This document shows positions 21,359-34,085 of a stretch of 64,000 nucleotides of DNA, in pieces. The stretch is from contig CM018691.1 of assembly GCA_009363875.1 (NCBI GenBank), forward strand, positions 121,149,404 through 121,213,403. The letters are read 5' to 3'. Made by a program: the position numbers and the translations under genes. The notes under the pieces are model-generated. The model worked only from the letters and a program-made list of their open reading frames with translations. It was not told the origin of the DNA and ran no database searches. The stretch is from Mikania micrantha. Its lineage: Eukaryota > Streptophyta > Magnoliopsida > Asterales > Asteraceae. Each line of letters begins with the position of its first letter. Within the stretch, counting starts at the first letter, position 1.

Positions 21359-21379
21359 ATGGCGGGAAGGGGATCTTAC
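21359..21379 (+). pseudogene. First codons of element C gag-pol, cut by deletion
   Basis: ATGGCGGGAAGGGGATC matches the start of B's gag-pol, directly after a conserved TATAG acceptor-like motif. The match ends near 21380, where sequence equivalent to about 115 bases into an LTR begins. Confidence 0.7.
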
Positions 21380-24026
21380 GTCCGAACACAGTCACACAAC
21401 AGGATAATTCGAGGAATTATCGAAAAACCGCACACACGTGTCAGAAATCACGAATGTTGGTGAACGTCACAGCAACTAAGCACAAGAACATTTCACAAGT
21501 CAATTATGATTAATAATTGACGATTAGAGTTCAAACGATGCTAAAACAACACGTTACAGTCGAGAACGAGCGAAAACAAACTCAAACAATGAAAATGGGC
21601 AGCGCTACGCCCGGACCCAACGCACGAATCCTGACGATGCTTGCGAGACGAGGAATCCAGGCATGATGCTAGTCATCCGCGCGCTTCGCGCGGTGCCAAC
21701 CTCGCCCGTCAGGCGATACGCCTGCCAGCTAGAATCGCAGAAAATTTCTTGGATGCCACAAAAATGATGCCTAACCTGCTAATAGTCATTATACTCGAAC
21801 CCATACGCAAACCACCGGCCATTTCTCTTCCCCAGCCTCTGCAACAGCCTCATTTGGTCCCTTGGAAGCCATTAGAACACACCTTTGAAGCTTGGAAGCT
21901 TGGAAGAACCACTAGGAAGCTTGGAGGACTCTTTGGAGCTCGAACACCACCACCATCACGTTGTTTCTACAAACCATTGCAGTCCAGGAGCATTAGAAGA
22001 CGTTTTGATCATCATTTATGCAATCTAGAGTTCTTGGAAGGCAACCCAACACCCTTTGTAGCATAACAACACTCAAATACCAACATGCAAGGTCTTACAC
22101 ACACATGCACACACTCAATCTCAACATGCATGAACACTCACATGCACGCATGATCTATAGTTCTTTGAATGATTTTGGATATTGATGAATGATATTTGAT
22201 GATATATGGATGCATGTTATGATTTGTTATGATTAACATGGTCATAAATGGCTTATGAGACATAGTTACTATTTTTAGTAACTTTTGTAACTCAAATCTT
22301 GTTGGATGATGGTTATTGTGAAATGGACATGCTTAGATGATGGTTTATGATATGTTATGATGATATTGGCATGAAAATGGATTAGAGATATTTAAAAATG
22401 ATCGTTGATATGTATTTTAACATTGTTAATATTTATAATAACTTTATTTCCTACGAACTTGCTAAATAGTGTTGTATGTCCATGCATGCAACTTTAAATG
22501 GTGATTTTTGATACTTGATGAAGATTTATGCATAAGGGAAAGATTAGGGATGATAGAATGGTCATATGACGAACATTTAGGCATAGTTACTATTGTTAGT
22601 AACTTTATTTGATGAATACATGAAACAAAAATGCTATACATGACTTGTACATGCTAAATGGTCTATCATGATGTAATATGACTATTGTGTAATAAATATT
22701 GTGACTATGGTTGTTAAACATGCCAAAACTAGAAACTTTCCATATTAGGAAACTTTAATGACTAAAAACGAACTATGTGATCGCATATGACAACGTGCTA
22801 TGTGTTAACATGATCACGAATGGTTAATAAGTATGTTAGAATCATTAAAAGGAAACGTGTTGTGAAACTTGCTAAAAATGGAAACATACCATAAATAGTA
22901 AGATGTCCATAAATGTAATTTGCGTAATTTGCACACATTGAGCACGATCAAGAATGTTGCACGAGTTATGAACGACACATGGTTCACGGGTCATTGACTT
23001 GACACGGTCAAACACGGTCAAACACGATTAAGCACGGACAAGCACGGTCAATGTGGACCGACATGGACTAACATAACAACCGAGGGTTGTTGAGCGCAAA
23101 CACGAACACGAACACGGTCACGGTCACTTACACAAACTCACATAAGCTATACGATATAGGTAAACGGTGAACAAGTCACATGCGGCGTACCGGAGCTTAC
23201 GCTGTCATTTTCTGACTTCACTAAGGTGAGTTTACTGCCCCTCTTTAACTCTTTTACAACTTTTCAAATAGGGGGAGAATAGTTGTTGAATCGAGTCAAG
23301 CATTTATACTTATACAAACATATTGTGCATGCTGGTTTATTAGACAAACATAAGTGTTGTATTGTAACAAGCCCTCGCAAAGTCTTACCATTAATGTACC
23401 AACAAAGAGGTGAGTTTGAATAGATCTGTTTGGGTGTCACGAACCCCACGTGGCACAATACTGACTGGAGGTCGGGACACGTGAAATCTCCACCTATCAT
23501 GCTATTGTTATTACAAGACATGGAGGAGGCAAGGACTAACAAGTGTAGTTCGGTAGTGACGCACTGACACTTGGAGCGTAGGGCTCGGGACTAACATTTG
23601 ATAAACAGCATGACACGTGACAAACATTTTTGATTATTATATATGTATATCAAAACCTGTGAACTCACCAACCCATGTGTTGACACTTTTTCTTAAAAAT
23701 GTATTCTCAGGTAACTGACAGGCACATGGGACAGGAATGCACTTCAGAAATGAGCATAGGATTCCTTGCATTCATAACATGTCTTTTGAAACAAACAATT
23801 TTTATTTATGTTATATGTATGAAACATGTAGTGTCTGACAAATCATTTTCTGCTGCATAACATTTGTATTTCCGCTGCTTTTTTTATAAACTGTTTGGTT
23901 GTGTTTATGAAAAACATTGTGTTTTGAAACGCATATAAAGTTGTTCTATATGACCATGAGCTGTGATTCTGGCCACGTCACACCCATGTGGACGGACACC
24001 AAACGTGGGAATTTGGGAGTGTGACA
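21380..24026 (+). repeat. Element A 3' LTR, 5'-truncated
   Basis: Its last 540 bases match 1-531. The whole segment is colinear with the B LTR from about base 115 to the end. It ends GAGTGTGACA. TTACTA/TAGTAA pairs lie at 22264 and 22584, the donor-like AAG|GTGAGTTT at 23226 and the acceptor TTCTCAG at 23710. A 141-codon open frame (21641-22066) runs through the leader region and is mentioned under findings. Confidence 0.87.
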
Positions 24027-26549
24027 AGTTGTGTGACAACAAGGCTATAAAACAATATAACAGTTGTATGTATTTGAATAAGAAATTAAAATGCATAAAT
24101 ACAACAAATCATGAGAAATAACAAGTGTGAGAACAAATGACAGAAACATATCGGTTGCGATCTGATTTCCACAAATAACATAAATCAGATGGCTGATAAA
24201 TCAGTGAGAAAACAATGTGAAAACGGTTCAGTCTAGTTGAGTCCGACTGTGAGGAGATCAAATTCAAAATAACAACTCAATATCGTTTACGAATAATAAA
24301 CCGACAGAGTGTTTGCGTGGGTGACAATTCACCCAAACATAACGGTGGGTTTAACGTTCTGAATGATGACTGAAAAGTAGAAAACGAAAATCAGAAAGTG
24401 AAACCGTCGTCGTGTTCGTTCGGGTGACTATTCGAACGAATATGCGCGAAGGTGAAACGATCTGATGAAACATATAAAATAAACGTTTCGAAAATGATAA
24501 ATTAAATAAAAGAGTTATAATATATTTACTAGGAATAACCACCTTATATCACACCCCCCAAATTCCCACGTGTGGTGTCAGTCCACATGGTGTGACGTGG
24601 CCAGAATCACAACTCATGGTCATATAGAACAACTCTATATACTTTTAAAAGTAAGTTTGAAAATATAGTGTTAACCCAACTGGTTAAATAATTTTGCAGC
24701 GGAATATAAAGTTACATAGCAGCGGAATAAAATATGTTTGATAATGCAGTGGAAAATAAAATGTCACACACTACATTCTCTTAATACATAACATAAATGA
24801 AAAATGTTTCTCCAAATAACATGATATGAATGCATGCGGTCCTAAGCTCACCCCTTAAGTGCATTCCTGTTCCGTGCAAGCTAGTTACCTGAGAATACAT
24901 GTTTAAGAAAAAGTGTCAACACATAGGTTGGTGAGTTCATAGCTTTTGATATAAATAAATAGTAAGTAAAATGTTTGTCACGTGTCATGTTGTTTATCAA
25001 ATGTTAGTCTCGAGCCCTAGGCTCCATGTGTCAGTTGCGTCTCTACCGAACTAGACTTGTTAGCTCTTGCCTCCGCCATGTCTCGTAATAACAATGGCGC
25101 GATGGGTCAAGATTACACGCTTCCTGACCTCCAGTCAGTATTGGCGCCGCATGGGGTTCGTCACACCCAATAGATCTATCTAAAATCACCTCCTTGTTTG
25201 TACATTAACAGTAAGACTGTACGAGGGCTTTGTTACGATACAACACTTAATGTTTGTCTAATAAACCAGCATACACAAAAGTTTGTACAACTAATAAATG
25301 TTTGACTCGATTTAACAAGTATTCTCCCCCTATTTTGAAAGTTGCAAAAGAGTTAAAGAGGGGACGTAAACTCACCTTAGTTGATTGTTGGTAAACGTAA
25401 GCTCCTGGTTTCAGTGGTGTGTCGGTCACCGACTACCTATATCGTATAGCGCATGTGAGTTCGTGTATGTGACCGTGTTTCATGTTCGTGCTCGTGTTTG
25501 TTGTAACATCAGTGCCGGAAACATAACCAGAACAGTGACTTACACAGTAACTCAGGTACGAACTATGTGTATTACATGTATATCAGTATCATTTGATGTT
25601 TGACACAGAACGATTACACATTTATCTCACAAACATGTTTCAAAACCATGGTTTAACAGTCAGAATTTCATCTGACAACACAGAACTATTACGTGATTGT
25701 TAGTTAGGACTTTATTATGTATAGACGTATGGGAGGTTGTACAGAACCAAATAATACCAGATACCATTATGTGAATGCTAAATTGACGGAGTATTAGTAT
25801 ACGTGATGATTTGTACGAATATATCCGAAAGTTTAACATTCTGAATGATGTCCAATAATTAGAAAATCACATCGAAGATTGTAGTTATTGTCGCGTTCGT
25901 ACGGGTGACGATTCGAATGAATACGCGCGACAACTGTACGATTTGATTAAACAGATAAATTTAAACGTTTTCATGAATTTAAAATAAACGAAAGATATTA
26001 GTTAATTTACTATGAATTACCACCTAAATTTAATAAATAAATTCAATTTTTAAAATTCGTAATGTTTCGTTACGAAAACGACCGAAAACGGACGCTTCTA
26101 CGCGAAACCGAACGAGACCGAACGAACCCGAACGCACCCGAAAGATTTAAACAAATAAATGCCAATAAATGCCATTCATCTTCCCCACCAACCCACTCTC
26201 TCTCATCATTCCCGTCACTTTCTCTCACTACACTCTCTCTCTAAATTTCAAAACCCTTGATCTCTCAATACTTCACCAAATCAAGCCATTTTGGTGTCAA
26301 AACGATCCTCACAACACATAGAGCATGAAAGTACAAGAAATCAGAGCTTGAAACCACCAAAAACGAGGTAAAATCGAGCTCCAAGTCACGGTTTTAGGGT
26401 TTTCACCCCTTGGTTCGAACACTCACTTGTAACCGGTTCTTGAACCATCACAAGCCCTTAGGTGTTGCCCTAAACGAGTCTACAACTTGTTAGGAACCTA
26501 GAGAAAACTTGGGGTTGGGTTAGATCTTGGAAATGGTGGTAATGGGGTG

Positions 26550-26890
26550 CTCGGCTACGAACCATGCGACAGAACCATTCAGCTTGGCCGAATGACCATG
26601 AGCCGAATTAGCCAACTCCAAGAGCCGAATGGGAACCCATTCGCACGGACCCCTTATTCGGGCAAGCCTCTTCATTCGCATGCAATATCCATTCGGATGA
26701 CCATCTTTATTCGGCTAGTTGTCTACATTCACAGGACCCTCTTCCTTCGCATGAACACCTTGAGCGAATGAGACCATGTTCGCATGATCTTTGTTCGTAT
26801 GGACCATTTCATTCGAGGGAAAGAGTGACGACAGAAGGGATTCTCTCGTGAACTTTCCCCTTGCATGACAAATCTCATGCTCACACCGCA
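26550..26890 (+). repeat. CATTCG/CGAATG spaced-motif array in D1
   Basis: About fourteen occurrences of CGAAT or ATTCG, on both strands, lie 15-30 bases apart in otherwise unlike spacers. It sits downstream of the leader and donor-like GAG|GTAAAATCG. D3 has the same motif at the same place. Confidence 0.7.
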
Positions 26891-28089
26891 TTCGTGCATG
26901 GGAAACCATTAGGGTTTTGTGTGTGCAAACTTATTGGGTGATTCCTCAATATCAAAGGTTTCAAAAACAAGTTGTCTTTAACCATTTTAACACATCAACT
27001 AAGGTTTTGGGTAATCATTACTTGTAAATGTATGAGGAAACTTTGATGAAGTTAAGGATATCATACAATGTTATGTGTGAATGTTACCCAAATTGGCTTT
27101 CAAAATTCAAAGATATTAACCATAAAGACTTTTGCAAACTATCATATGCTTAAACTAGTATTGGAGTATAGGTATTGAAGCTTTTATTAAGGGAAAAGCC
27201 AAGTGACATAACATTAATTGTAACAATAGTTGTGGGAGAACAAGACGAATACTAATTAAAGATCAAGATATAAACTAAGTATTTGTGTGTTGACTACATG
27301 GTTAACACCCAATACTTAGAAATTTTATGCAAACATGTATAACTAAATTAGATAGTTCCATTGAACTTTCTAAAGCAAGTTATACACAAGAAGATCAACG
27401 GACTAAGGATGACAAAGAACTAACGAAGGACTTAGGGTTAATCTAGTGAGGTTAACCTAAGTTCTCATATACTAACTTATAATTTTTGCAAATAAAATAA
27501 CTTATGTTTTAATTAAAATGAAATGATTTAAAAACACCCTAAATGATTTCTAAACTTAAAGAATTCAATTTAAAATGGATTTTAAAAAATGACTTATCAA
27601 CTAAAAGATCTTGAATAAGCGTAATGTAAACCTTACATAAGTAAGGCTTAAATGTGAATATCTACAGGATAATGGGTTATAAGGGATAATTAGTGTAGAC
27701 TAGTTAGAGAGACTTAGAAACATATTAGTAAAGTCTAGGACACATAGTCGCACACCGAGACCAAGACCCTATATACGTTTTCTCTCGACACTTATCGTAT
27801 TCAATTCATAATAAATCAACTCAAGTGCTGAAGAAACATTATCTACAAATAACGAGCGCACATAACTGTTGTGATTCATTACATAGAAACACGGGTGAGT
27901 TCATTGCCCCTTTTCTAAACATTTTTGTTTTACAAGACACGGGGCTGAGAAGCATGCGTAAATTATTTTCCTTGGATTATATTTACTTAAATGCTTTTAC
28001 TTAATACATGTTTTACATATATAATGGTTATCCTAGATTCTGTCTAGGTAAACTATTTGCAGGATTTCAAAATAAGTTATTTATTCATC

Positions 28090-28330
28090 ATGAGTAGATA
28101 CCTATTTCAAATCAAAGAACTATTTTCAAAGGTCTATTTTTCAAAGAACTAAAGATCTATTTTCAAAGAACTAACGGTCCAATCAAAGAACTATTTTCGG
28201 TGGTGTGTTGTCAAAGAACTAACGATCTATTTCAAAGAACTAAATACAAAGAACTATTTTCGGTGGTGTGTTGTCAAAGAACTAACGATCTATTTCCAAG
28301 AACTATGTGCAAAGAAATATTTTCAAGGGT
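28090..28330 (+). repeat. Short tandem repeats of CAAAGAACTA type in D1
   Basis: Repeated words such as TCAAAGAACTAACGATCTA and TTTTCGGTGGTGTGTTGTC recur several times with small changes. It lies between the donor-like site and the second TATA module, the same slot used by unrelated arrays in D2, D0 and the H LTR. Confidence 0.75.
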
Positions 28331-31300
28331 CTGTCTGGGAAATATCAAAGATAGCATGTGCCAATCCCAGGTTTGAAAGATGTCCTAGCTAGACTGATTG
28401 ATTATGGGACACATGTTTGATGATATTTACAGCATCCCCTAAACAGTTTTCAAGGAACAACTGGGAAATACTCAAAGATAACATGTGCCAAAGAACTAAA
28501 GAACTAAAGAACTATACGAACTACGGACGATCTATAAGAACTATAAAATCCTATATGTCAAAAGATTTCCTAGCTAGACTGATTGATTATAGGTCGCATT
28601 TTTGATGATATTTACATATCTCCTTCACTACTAAGAACCTTGATTGCTATACTAGTCTACTCGAGTTGACCAAGGCCCAATCGTTAGGTCTTAGATTTTA
28701 TTCAATGTTTACTTATTTATTTATTTAAGCATTTAATATTATGCTTCTACAAATACTATGGTTGATCATGATTGTGTGATGAACTTAAGAAATCAAGAGA
28801 ATTTCCATATTTTGTGAAACTACAAGAACTAAAGAACTATTGGGTTGATGATGTGGAATGAAACGCTTAATTATCATTAACAACAATATGTTATGCAGTT
28901 CGGTATGTGGTGGGCTGGTGGCTGGGCTGGCGGTAAGCTTGACCCTATATATACCCTATATATAAGCATACTTGATTGGATAACATAGGTGGTTGTTGAT
29001 GAGGTTAAGGTTGTCATTGCAAGTGTTCAGTGTTAACAGATTTTCAGGTTGTTCAAATGTTGTGAATCAAAGGTATGGGATGAAATGCTTAATTATCACC
29101 AGGAAAAATATATCATGTGGTTTGGTATGTGGTGGGCTGGCGGCTGGGCAGGCGGTAAGTTTGACCCTACGTATGCCCTATATATAAGCATACTGAATTA
29201 GATGGTATAGGTGGTGAATGGTGAGGTAAGGTTGTCATCTAGTCAGGTTTGTACAAAATTTATTTCTAAACAAAACTCTATGAACTCACCAACCATGTGT
29301 TGACTTGATCTTTTTGCATGGCTTCTCAGGTGACGAACAGGTCTAACTAAGAAGTTTATGCTTTTGGACTAGGATGCCAGATAGAGGACCTAGTATTTTG
29401 GACATGAATATTTTTGAACATCATTACACAGTGCAGATACAAGATAGAAGAATTATGATGTTGATAGTAGATTTACATGGTTAAATTATGAACGAAACTG
29501 ATGTAATTTAACTTTGTAATTCTATTTCACTTAGCATTTTCTCATTTTATATCATGTGCAATGTAAACAATCTGATCATCACGATTATCATCCCCGATAT
29601 CGCGCCCCGGGACCATTCCGCCCGACGGGACACAAGATCCGGCCCGCCGGCTCGGGGTGTGACATTTGTGCTCAACAACCCTCGGTTGTTATGTTTGTCC
29701 ATGTCGGTCCACATTGACCGTGTTTGTCCGTGTTTGATCGTGTTTGACCGGGTCAAGTCAACGACCCATTGGTGAACCGCGTTTCGTTTATAACTCGTGT
29801 AACATTCGTGACCGTGTTCATTGTGTGAAAAACACGTAAATCGCGTTTATGGACAACTTACTAATTATAGTAAGTTTCCATTTTTAGAAAGTTCTCAACA
29901 CGTTTCATTTTAATGATTCTAACATGCTCATTTATCCTACGTGATCATGTTAACACATAGCATGTTGTCATATGTCATCAAATAAACACATAGTTCGTTT
30001 TTAGTCATTAAAGTTTCCTAATATGGAAAGTTGCTAGTTTTGACATGCTTAACAGCAAAAATCACATAACTTACCACACAATAATCATATTTCATCATTT
30101 TGAACCATTTAACAAGTCTTGCATTTCTATTTCATGGGTTCATAAAATAAAGTTTCTAAAATTACCGGCTTTTCATTCTAAGCCTTATTTTAACCAAGTT
30201 ATTGCATAATACTTGTTAATAACTCCATTAATAACAATAACACATCATTTTAACCATTTATTTCACCAAACATCATCCTCTATCAAGGTTTTACCAAATA
30301 AAGTTACTAAAAATAGTAACTATGTTCATGTCTTCAACAAATGTCTTGATTAACATTCCTAACCCATTACTTATGCATATATCATCATAACTTATAACAA
30401 ATCATCATCCAAAGTCACTTGCATGGTCATATTACACCAAATCATCAAGTTGTGGCATGAAAGTTTCTATTAATAGCAAGGAATTCAAATAACTCATTTT
30501 CGAGCGTTAATCATCATAATAAATCTTTCAAATATCCCTCAACATCATCAATAATCATTTATCATCATTCAAAATCATCTAAAATAACTTAGATCATACA
30601 TGCATGCAAGTAAAAATAAACTTTTCATGAGTTCATGACTCCAAATCACATTTTCATCAAATAAACTCATTATAGATCTACATAGATCATCAAGATTTCT
30701 CATTTCATCAACAAACCCAGATTCAAAACATCATAAAATCGTGCATCTGAAGATCTAGTGTGTGCATGCAAGCATCTTGGCTTGCATGTGGGTTTCCAAG
30801 ACTTGCATGTGTGTTTTAAGGTGTGTAGTGTGCATAGTAGCCATGAGTTTACCTTCTATGGCTCCAAGAATGCTAGTTTGATAATAAATCACCTTCCAAA
30901 GCTCTTGGGATTGTCCTCCTAATAGTATAGATGATGGTGGTAGTGGTGGCAAGCTCCCACTCTTCTTCCTTGCTCTCAAAGCTTCAATCTCCAACTTGAG
31001 CTTCTAAAATGGTGATTATAGGCTCTAGGGGTGATAGCAGGTGGCTTGGGGGTGATATGACCGAGTTGTGGCGTCTGGTTTTGGTTATAATGATGATGGT
31101 AGGCTAGCAATGATGTTTGTGGTGTCCAAGAAGATTTTTTTGCAATTCTGGCTCCCAGGCGTACCGCCTGACGGGCTAAGCCGTCTCCAGGTGTACCGCA
31201 CAGACCCTCCGGGTCTGAGGTGTTTCTTGTGTCTCGCACGCATCGCCCGAGGTCGAGGATTGGGTCCGGGCGTAGCGCCTGGCAGCCTAGACAAGCCCCA

Positions 31301-32189
31301 TTGGCCCATTTTCATAGTTTGAGTTCGTTTTCGCTCGTTTCTCGACTGTAACATGTAGTTTTGACATCGTTCGAACTCTAATCGACAAATACTAGTCATA
31401 ATTGACTTGTGTAATGTATTTGTGCTTAACTGGTTTGACGTTCACCAACTTTCGTGATTTCTGACACGTGTGTGAGGTTTTTCGATAATTCCTCGAATTA
31501 TCATGTTGTGTGACTGTGTTAGTACTGCCGTGCCACGTGTCACACTAAATTAAACTAATTCTAGTGCCACGTATGCAAATGCCAATTAAATAAACATTTA
31601 ATTAAAATAGAATCTGACCTGAAAATTACGGGGTGTCACACTTTAAAAAGGTTAAAATAAAACTCTTTTTATTTAAAGTTCGTAAATTTTGCGATTACGT
31701 TACGAAACGTGATATAAATGTAAAACCGAGCAAACGAAACGAACCTGAACTTGCTCGGGGTATAAAAACCCCAACCAAGCATTTATTTATTCATTTAATA
31801 CCCACCTACCTACTTCTCTCTCTAACTCCCGTCTCTTTTTTCTCTCTCTAAAAAGTTCATCAAGAAATCATACCTAAAATCCTTGTTTCTTAATCAAAAT
31901 CGATGAATTTGATATCAAATCGAAGCCCTTAACGAGTAGAACACAAAAGTACAGCAGTTCGGGCTTGAAATCCACCGATTTGAAGGTAATGTGAGCTCAA
32001 ACTTTCGGATTTTTAGGGTTTTTAATAAACCCGAATGAATGAACTTAGAACTCTATTTTATCTCATCAAACCATGATAGATTCACTTTAAAATGAGTTTT
32101 TATCAATTATTTGAGCTTAAAATAACTTGAAAAATGGGGGTTTTGAGCAACCTGCAAATATACGGAAGAGCTGGGAACGAGAGGTTGAA

Positions 32190-32530
32190 GATGAGTAATT
32201 CAAGAACACGTTTTAGCACAAATTCGAGAACCAACCCTTTAAAATTTTCGAGAACCCTTTTGTTTTAAACCTCAAAGTCGAGAAACTCATAATACAATTC
32301 GAGAAACCCATAGAATTCAAGAACACATATGTCTAGTCGAGAACCTATTCTTTTTTATGTCCATGATTCGAGAACCCCTTCACATTTGAGATAATAAATC
32401 GAGAACACCTATGGAAATTTCTAGTTGGTTGAGAACCTCCATATTTTGATATCCCAAAATGAGAAAAACCTATTTTATTGTTCGGGCCGAGAAACTATTA
32501 TTTGTTAATGCCTTGGTCGAGAAATACAAT
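32190..32530 (+). repeat. CGAGAACC spaced-motif array in D0
   Basis: About ten copies of CGAGAAC(C) or close variants lie 20-40 bases apart (for example near 32227, 32249, 32278, 32301, 32338, 32368, 32400). It occupies the position held by CGAACC in D2 and CATTCG in D1. Confidence 0.65.
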
Positions 32531-33919
32531 TTATTTGGAAATCATGGTGGACCACACCACCGAAAATTACATCTTCATCCAAGGACACCATTTAGGTGGT
32601 TTGTCTAAACCAAGAATAATTCACATTAATATTAATCGAAAACCCACTTGAGTTGGGTGCAATCGGGTTAAGGTGTTCTCACTTATATTACTTAAACTTT
32701 GGGTTAAAAACATAGATAAATTTTAAAACAAATGTTTAAACCATAGACATAGTTTTAAAACATGTGAAAAGTTTATAACTATGTTTATTTTGATCAAAGT
32801 AACCATAGGGTTTACTTATATAAAGATAAGTTAACCAATTTTACTACAAAGTTGGTGGACTTACTTAAGTGAGATACAATTGCTAAACCCTTTTGTAACA
32901 CATTAAACGATTATTTTTTTATGTTTTTATAACATAATATTTGCACAAACACACTCAAGTGAGGATAGTTATATAAATCAAGAACGTATTTCATACTAAT
33001 CTTAATCTAAAGTAATTAAGTATTAGTATGTTATACCCTCAAATGAGTTCAAGGAAAATCCGAGATACAAAGATTTATAAAAGTTAACCAACTTTAGGGT
33101 TAACCTACGAATTGATAACTCGTACTTATAAGTTACAAACAACATTGAATTCAACGCAGGTTTTGAATACAACATCATCACAACAACAAAGAGTGCGTGC
33201 ATTTTTTGAATTATTAGTCAACCACTTCAACTACAAGGTGAGTTCATATGCCCCTTTTTACTAATCTTTTGATTTAACTGCGGGGCTGAGAACATGCTAA
33301 AACCTTTCTTAAAAGTTTTAGTACACTTTATGATAATAAGGTTTTACTTTGTTATTACAATTGTATGCCTTATTATGTTAATGTTAATGACTGTGAGATT
33401 ATAACTGTTATTACTGTTAGACTATATCTATGATTCCTATGAATTCATTACTGTTATTTCTTTGAGACAATATCTGTGAATTCTAAGAGATAAGACTATT
33501 ATTCCTCTGCGATTACAATTGTAATCCTTTTTGAGAAATGCATGATATTCCTAATGAATTATTGTATTAATTCTAATGAAACCATAACTGTTATTCCTGT
33601 GGGAATATTTCAATTAATTCTAAGATACTAGATATGTTATTCCAACTCTATCATTTTTAACACGGGTGATAAGAGTATGATAGTGTCTGCTAATTATCTC
33701 ACCACTTCTATTCCGTGGATTGGCAGACTGAGTTACTGACCTCACTCAAGTCACAAGCTGGTGGCAGATAGCTGTGAGGTCTTGGGAAAACTAATGGATA
33801 GAATGAATTGAGGACATTGCGGTTTGCCTTTGTGGTGATTACAATGTGGTCAATTCAATTCTATAGATCAATGGGGACATAACTACGTGTCAGACTTACT
33901 CTCACTTCAAAATCAGATG

Positions 33920-34085
33920 TGAGTAATAGTAAGTTAAAGAGTCTACCACCATTAATAACTGTGGTAATCCACCACTTATAACTGTGGATAATTTGACTCT
34001 TCGAAATCTAAGGAGTATGCCCCCATTAATAACTATGGAAATCCACCATTTATAACTGTGGAGATTTGTACTCTTTAAAGCCTAT
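33920..34085 (+). repeat. ACTGTGGA-type tandem repeat in D0
   Basis: A unit around CCACCATTAATAACTGTGG is repeated about four times with variation. The flanking stretch 33400-33660 also has loose repeats of attcctgtgaattc type. Confidence 0.6.

Larger units (their letters stand above)
17255..21379 (+). mobile_element. Element C: truncated gypsy element (LTR, ORF1, start of gag-pol)
   Basis: Its 5' LTR begins TGTGACACCTTG right inside A's integrase gene, next to gttat. The LTR, PBS, ORF1 and hairpin are present. The gag-pol start at 21359 then runs only about 20 bases before the sequence switches to A-type LTR. C's pol and 3' LTR, the end of A's integrase and the first roughly 115 bases of A's 3' LTR are gone, as one deletion would produce. 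Confidence 0.85.
1..24026 (+). mobile_element. Element A: old Ty3/gypsy retrotransposon, host of elements B and C
   Basis: Reading 1-4711, then 16160-17254, then about 21380-24026 gives one gypsy element: 5' LTR end, PBS, extra ORF, gag-pol and 3' LTR end. The first 531 bases match 23487-24026 closely, so these are the two LTR tails of the same element. Element B is inserted at 4711/16160 with a 5-bp duplication, and element C at 17254. The 5' end lies outside the window, so A's own target-site duplication (3' copy expected at 24027-24031, agttg) cannot be tested. The coding parts hold many stops and frameshifts, so A cannot move by itself. Tekay/Del-like chromovirus is my best family call from gag, RT and the C-terminal domain. 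Confidence 0.85.
25502..29664 (+). repeat. Solo LTR D1 (4163 bp) with TSD TTTGT
   Basis: It begins TGTAACATCAGTGCC and ends CTCGGGGTGTGACA. TTTGT is present at both 25497-25501 and 29665-29669. There are no internal genes, so the element was lost by LTR-LTR recombination. Contents in order: GTTCGTACGGGTGACG block near 25895, CT-rich leader (26200-26240), GAG|GTAAAATCG near 26367, a CATTCG-type motif array (26550-26890), donor GTGAGTTC at 27895, GGGGCTGAGAAGCATGC, short-unit repeats (28090-28330), CCCTATATATAAGCAT at 28954 and 29177, and acceptor TTCTCAG at 29329. Confidence 0.93.
24547..31640 (-). repeat. Solo LTR J (A/B/C family, minus strand), split by solo LTR D1
   Basis: In reverse complement it starts TGTGACACCCCG at 31640 and ends at 24547, where the terminal CA has become TA. 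The two parts (24547-25501 and 29670-31640) total about 2.9 kb, a full LTR. The flanks CCTTA (24542-24546) and CTTTA (31641-31645) match at four of five bases, consistent with an old duplication. There is no internal gene. The reverse-strand donor at 25375 and acceptor at 24889 give a 487-base intron candidate. Confidence 0.82.
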
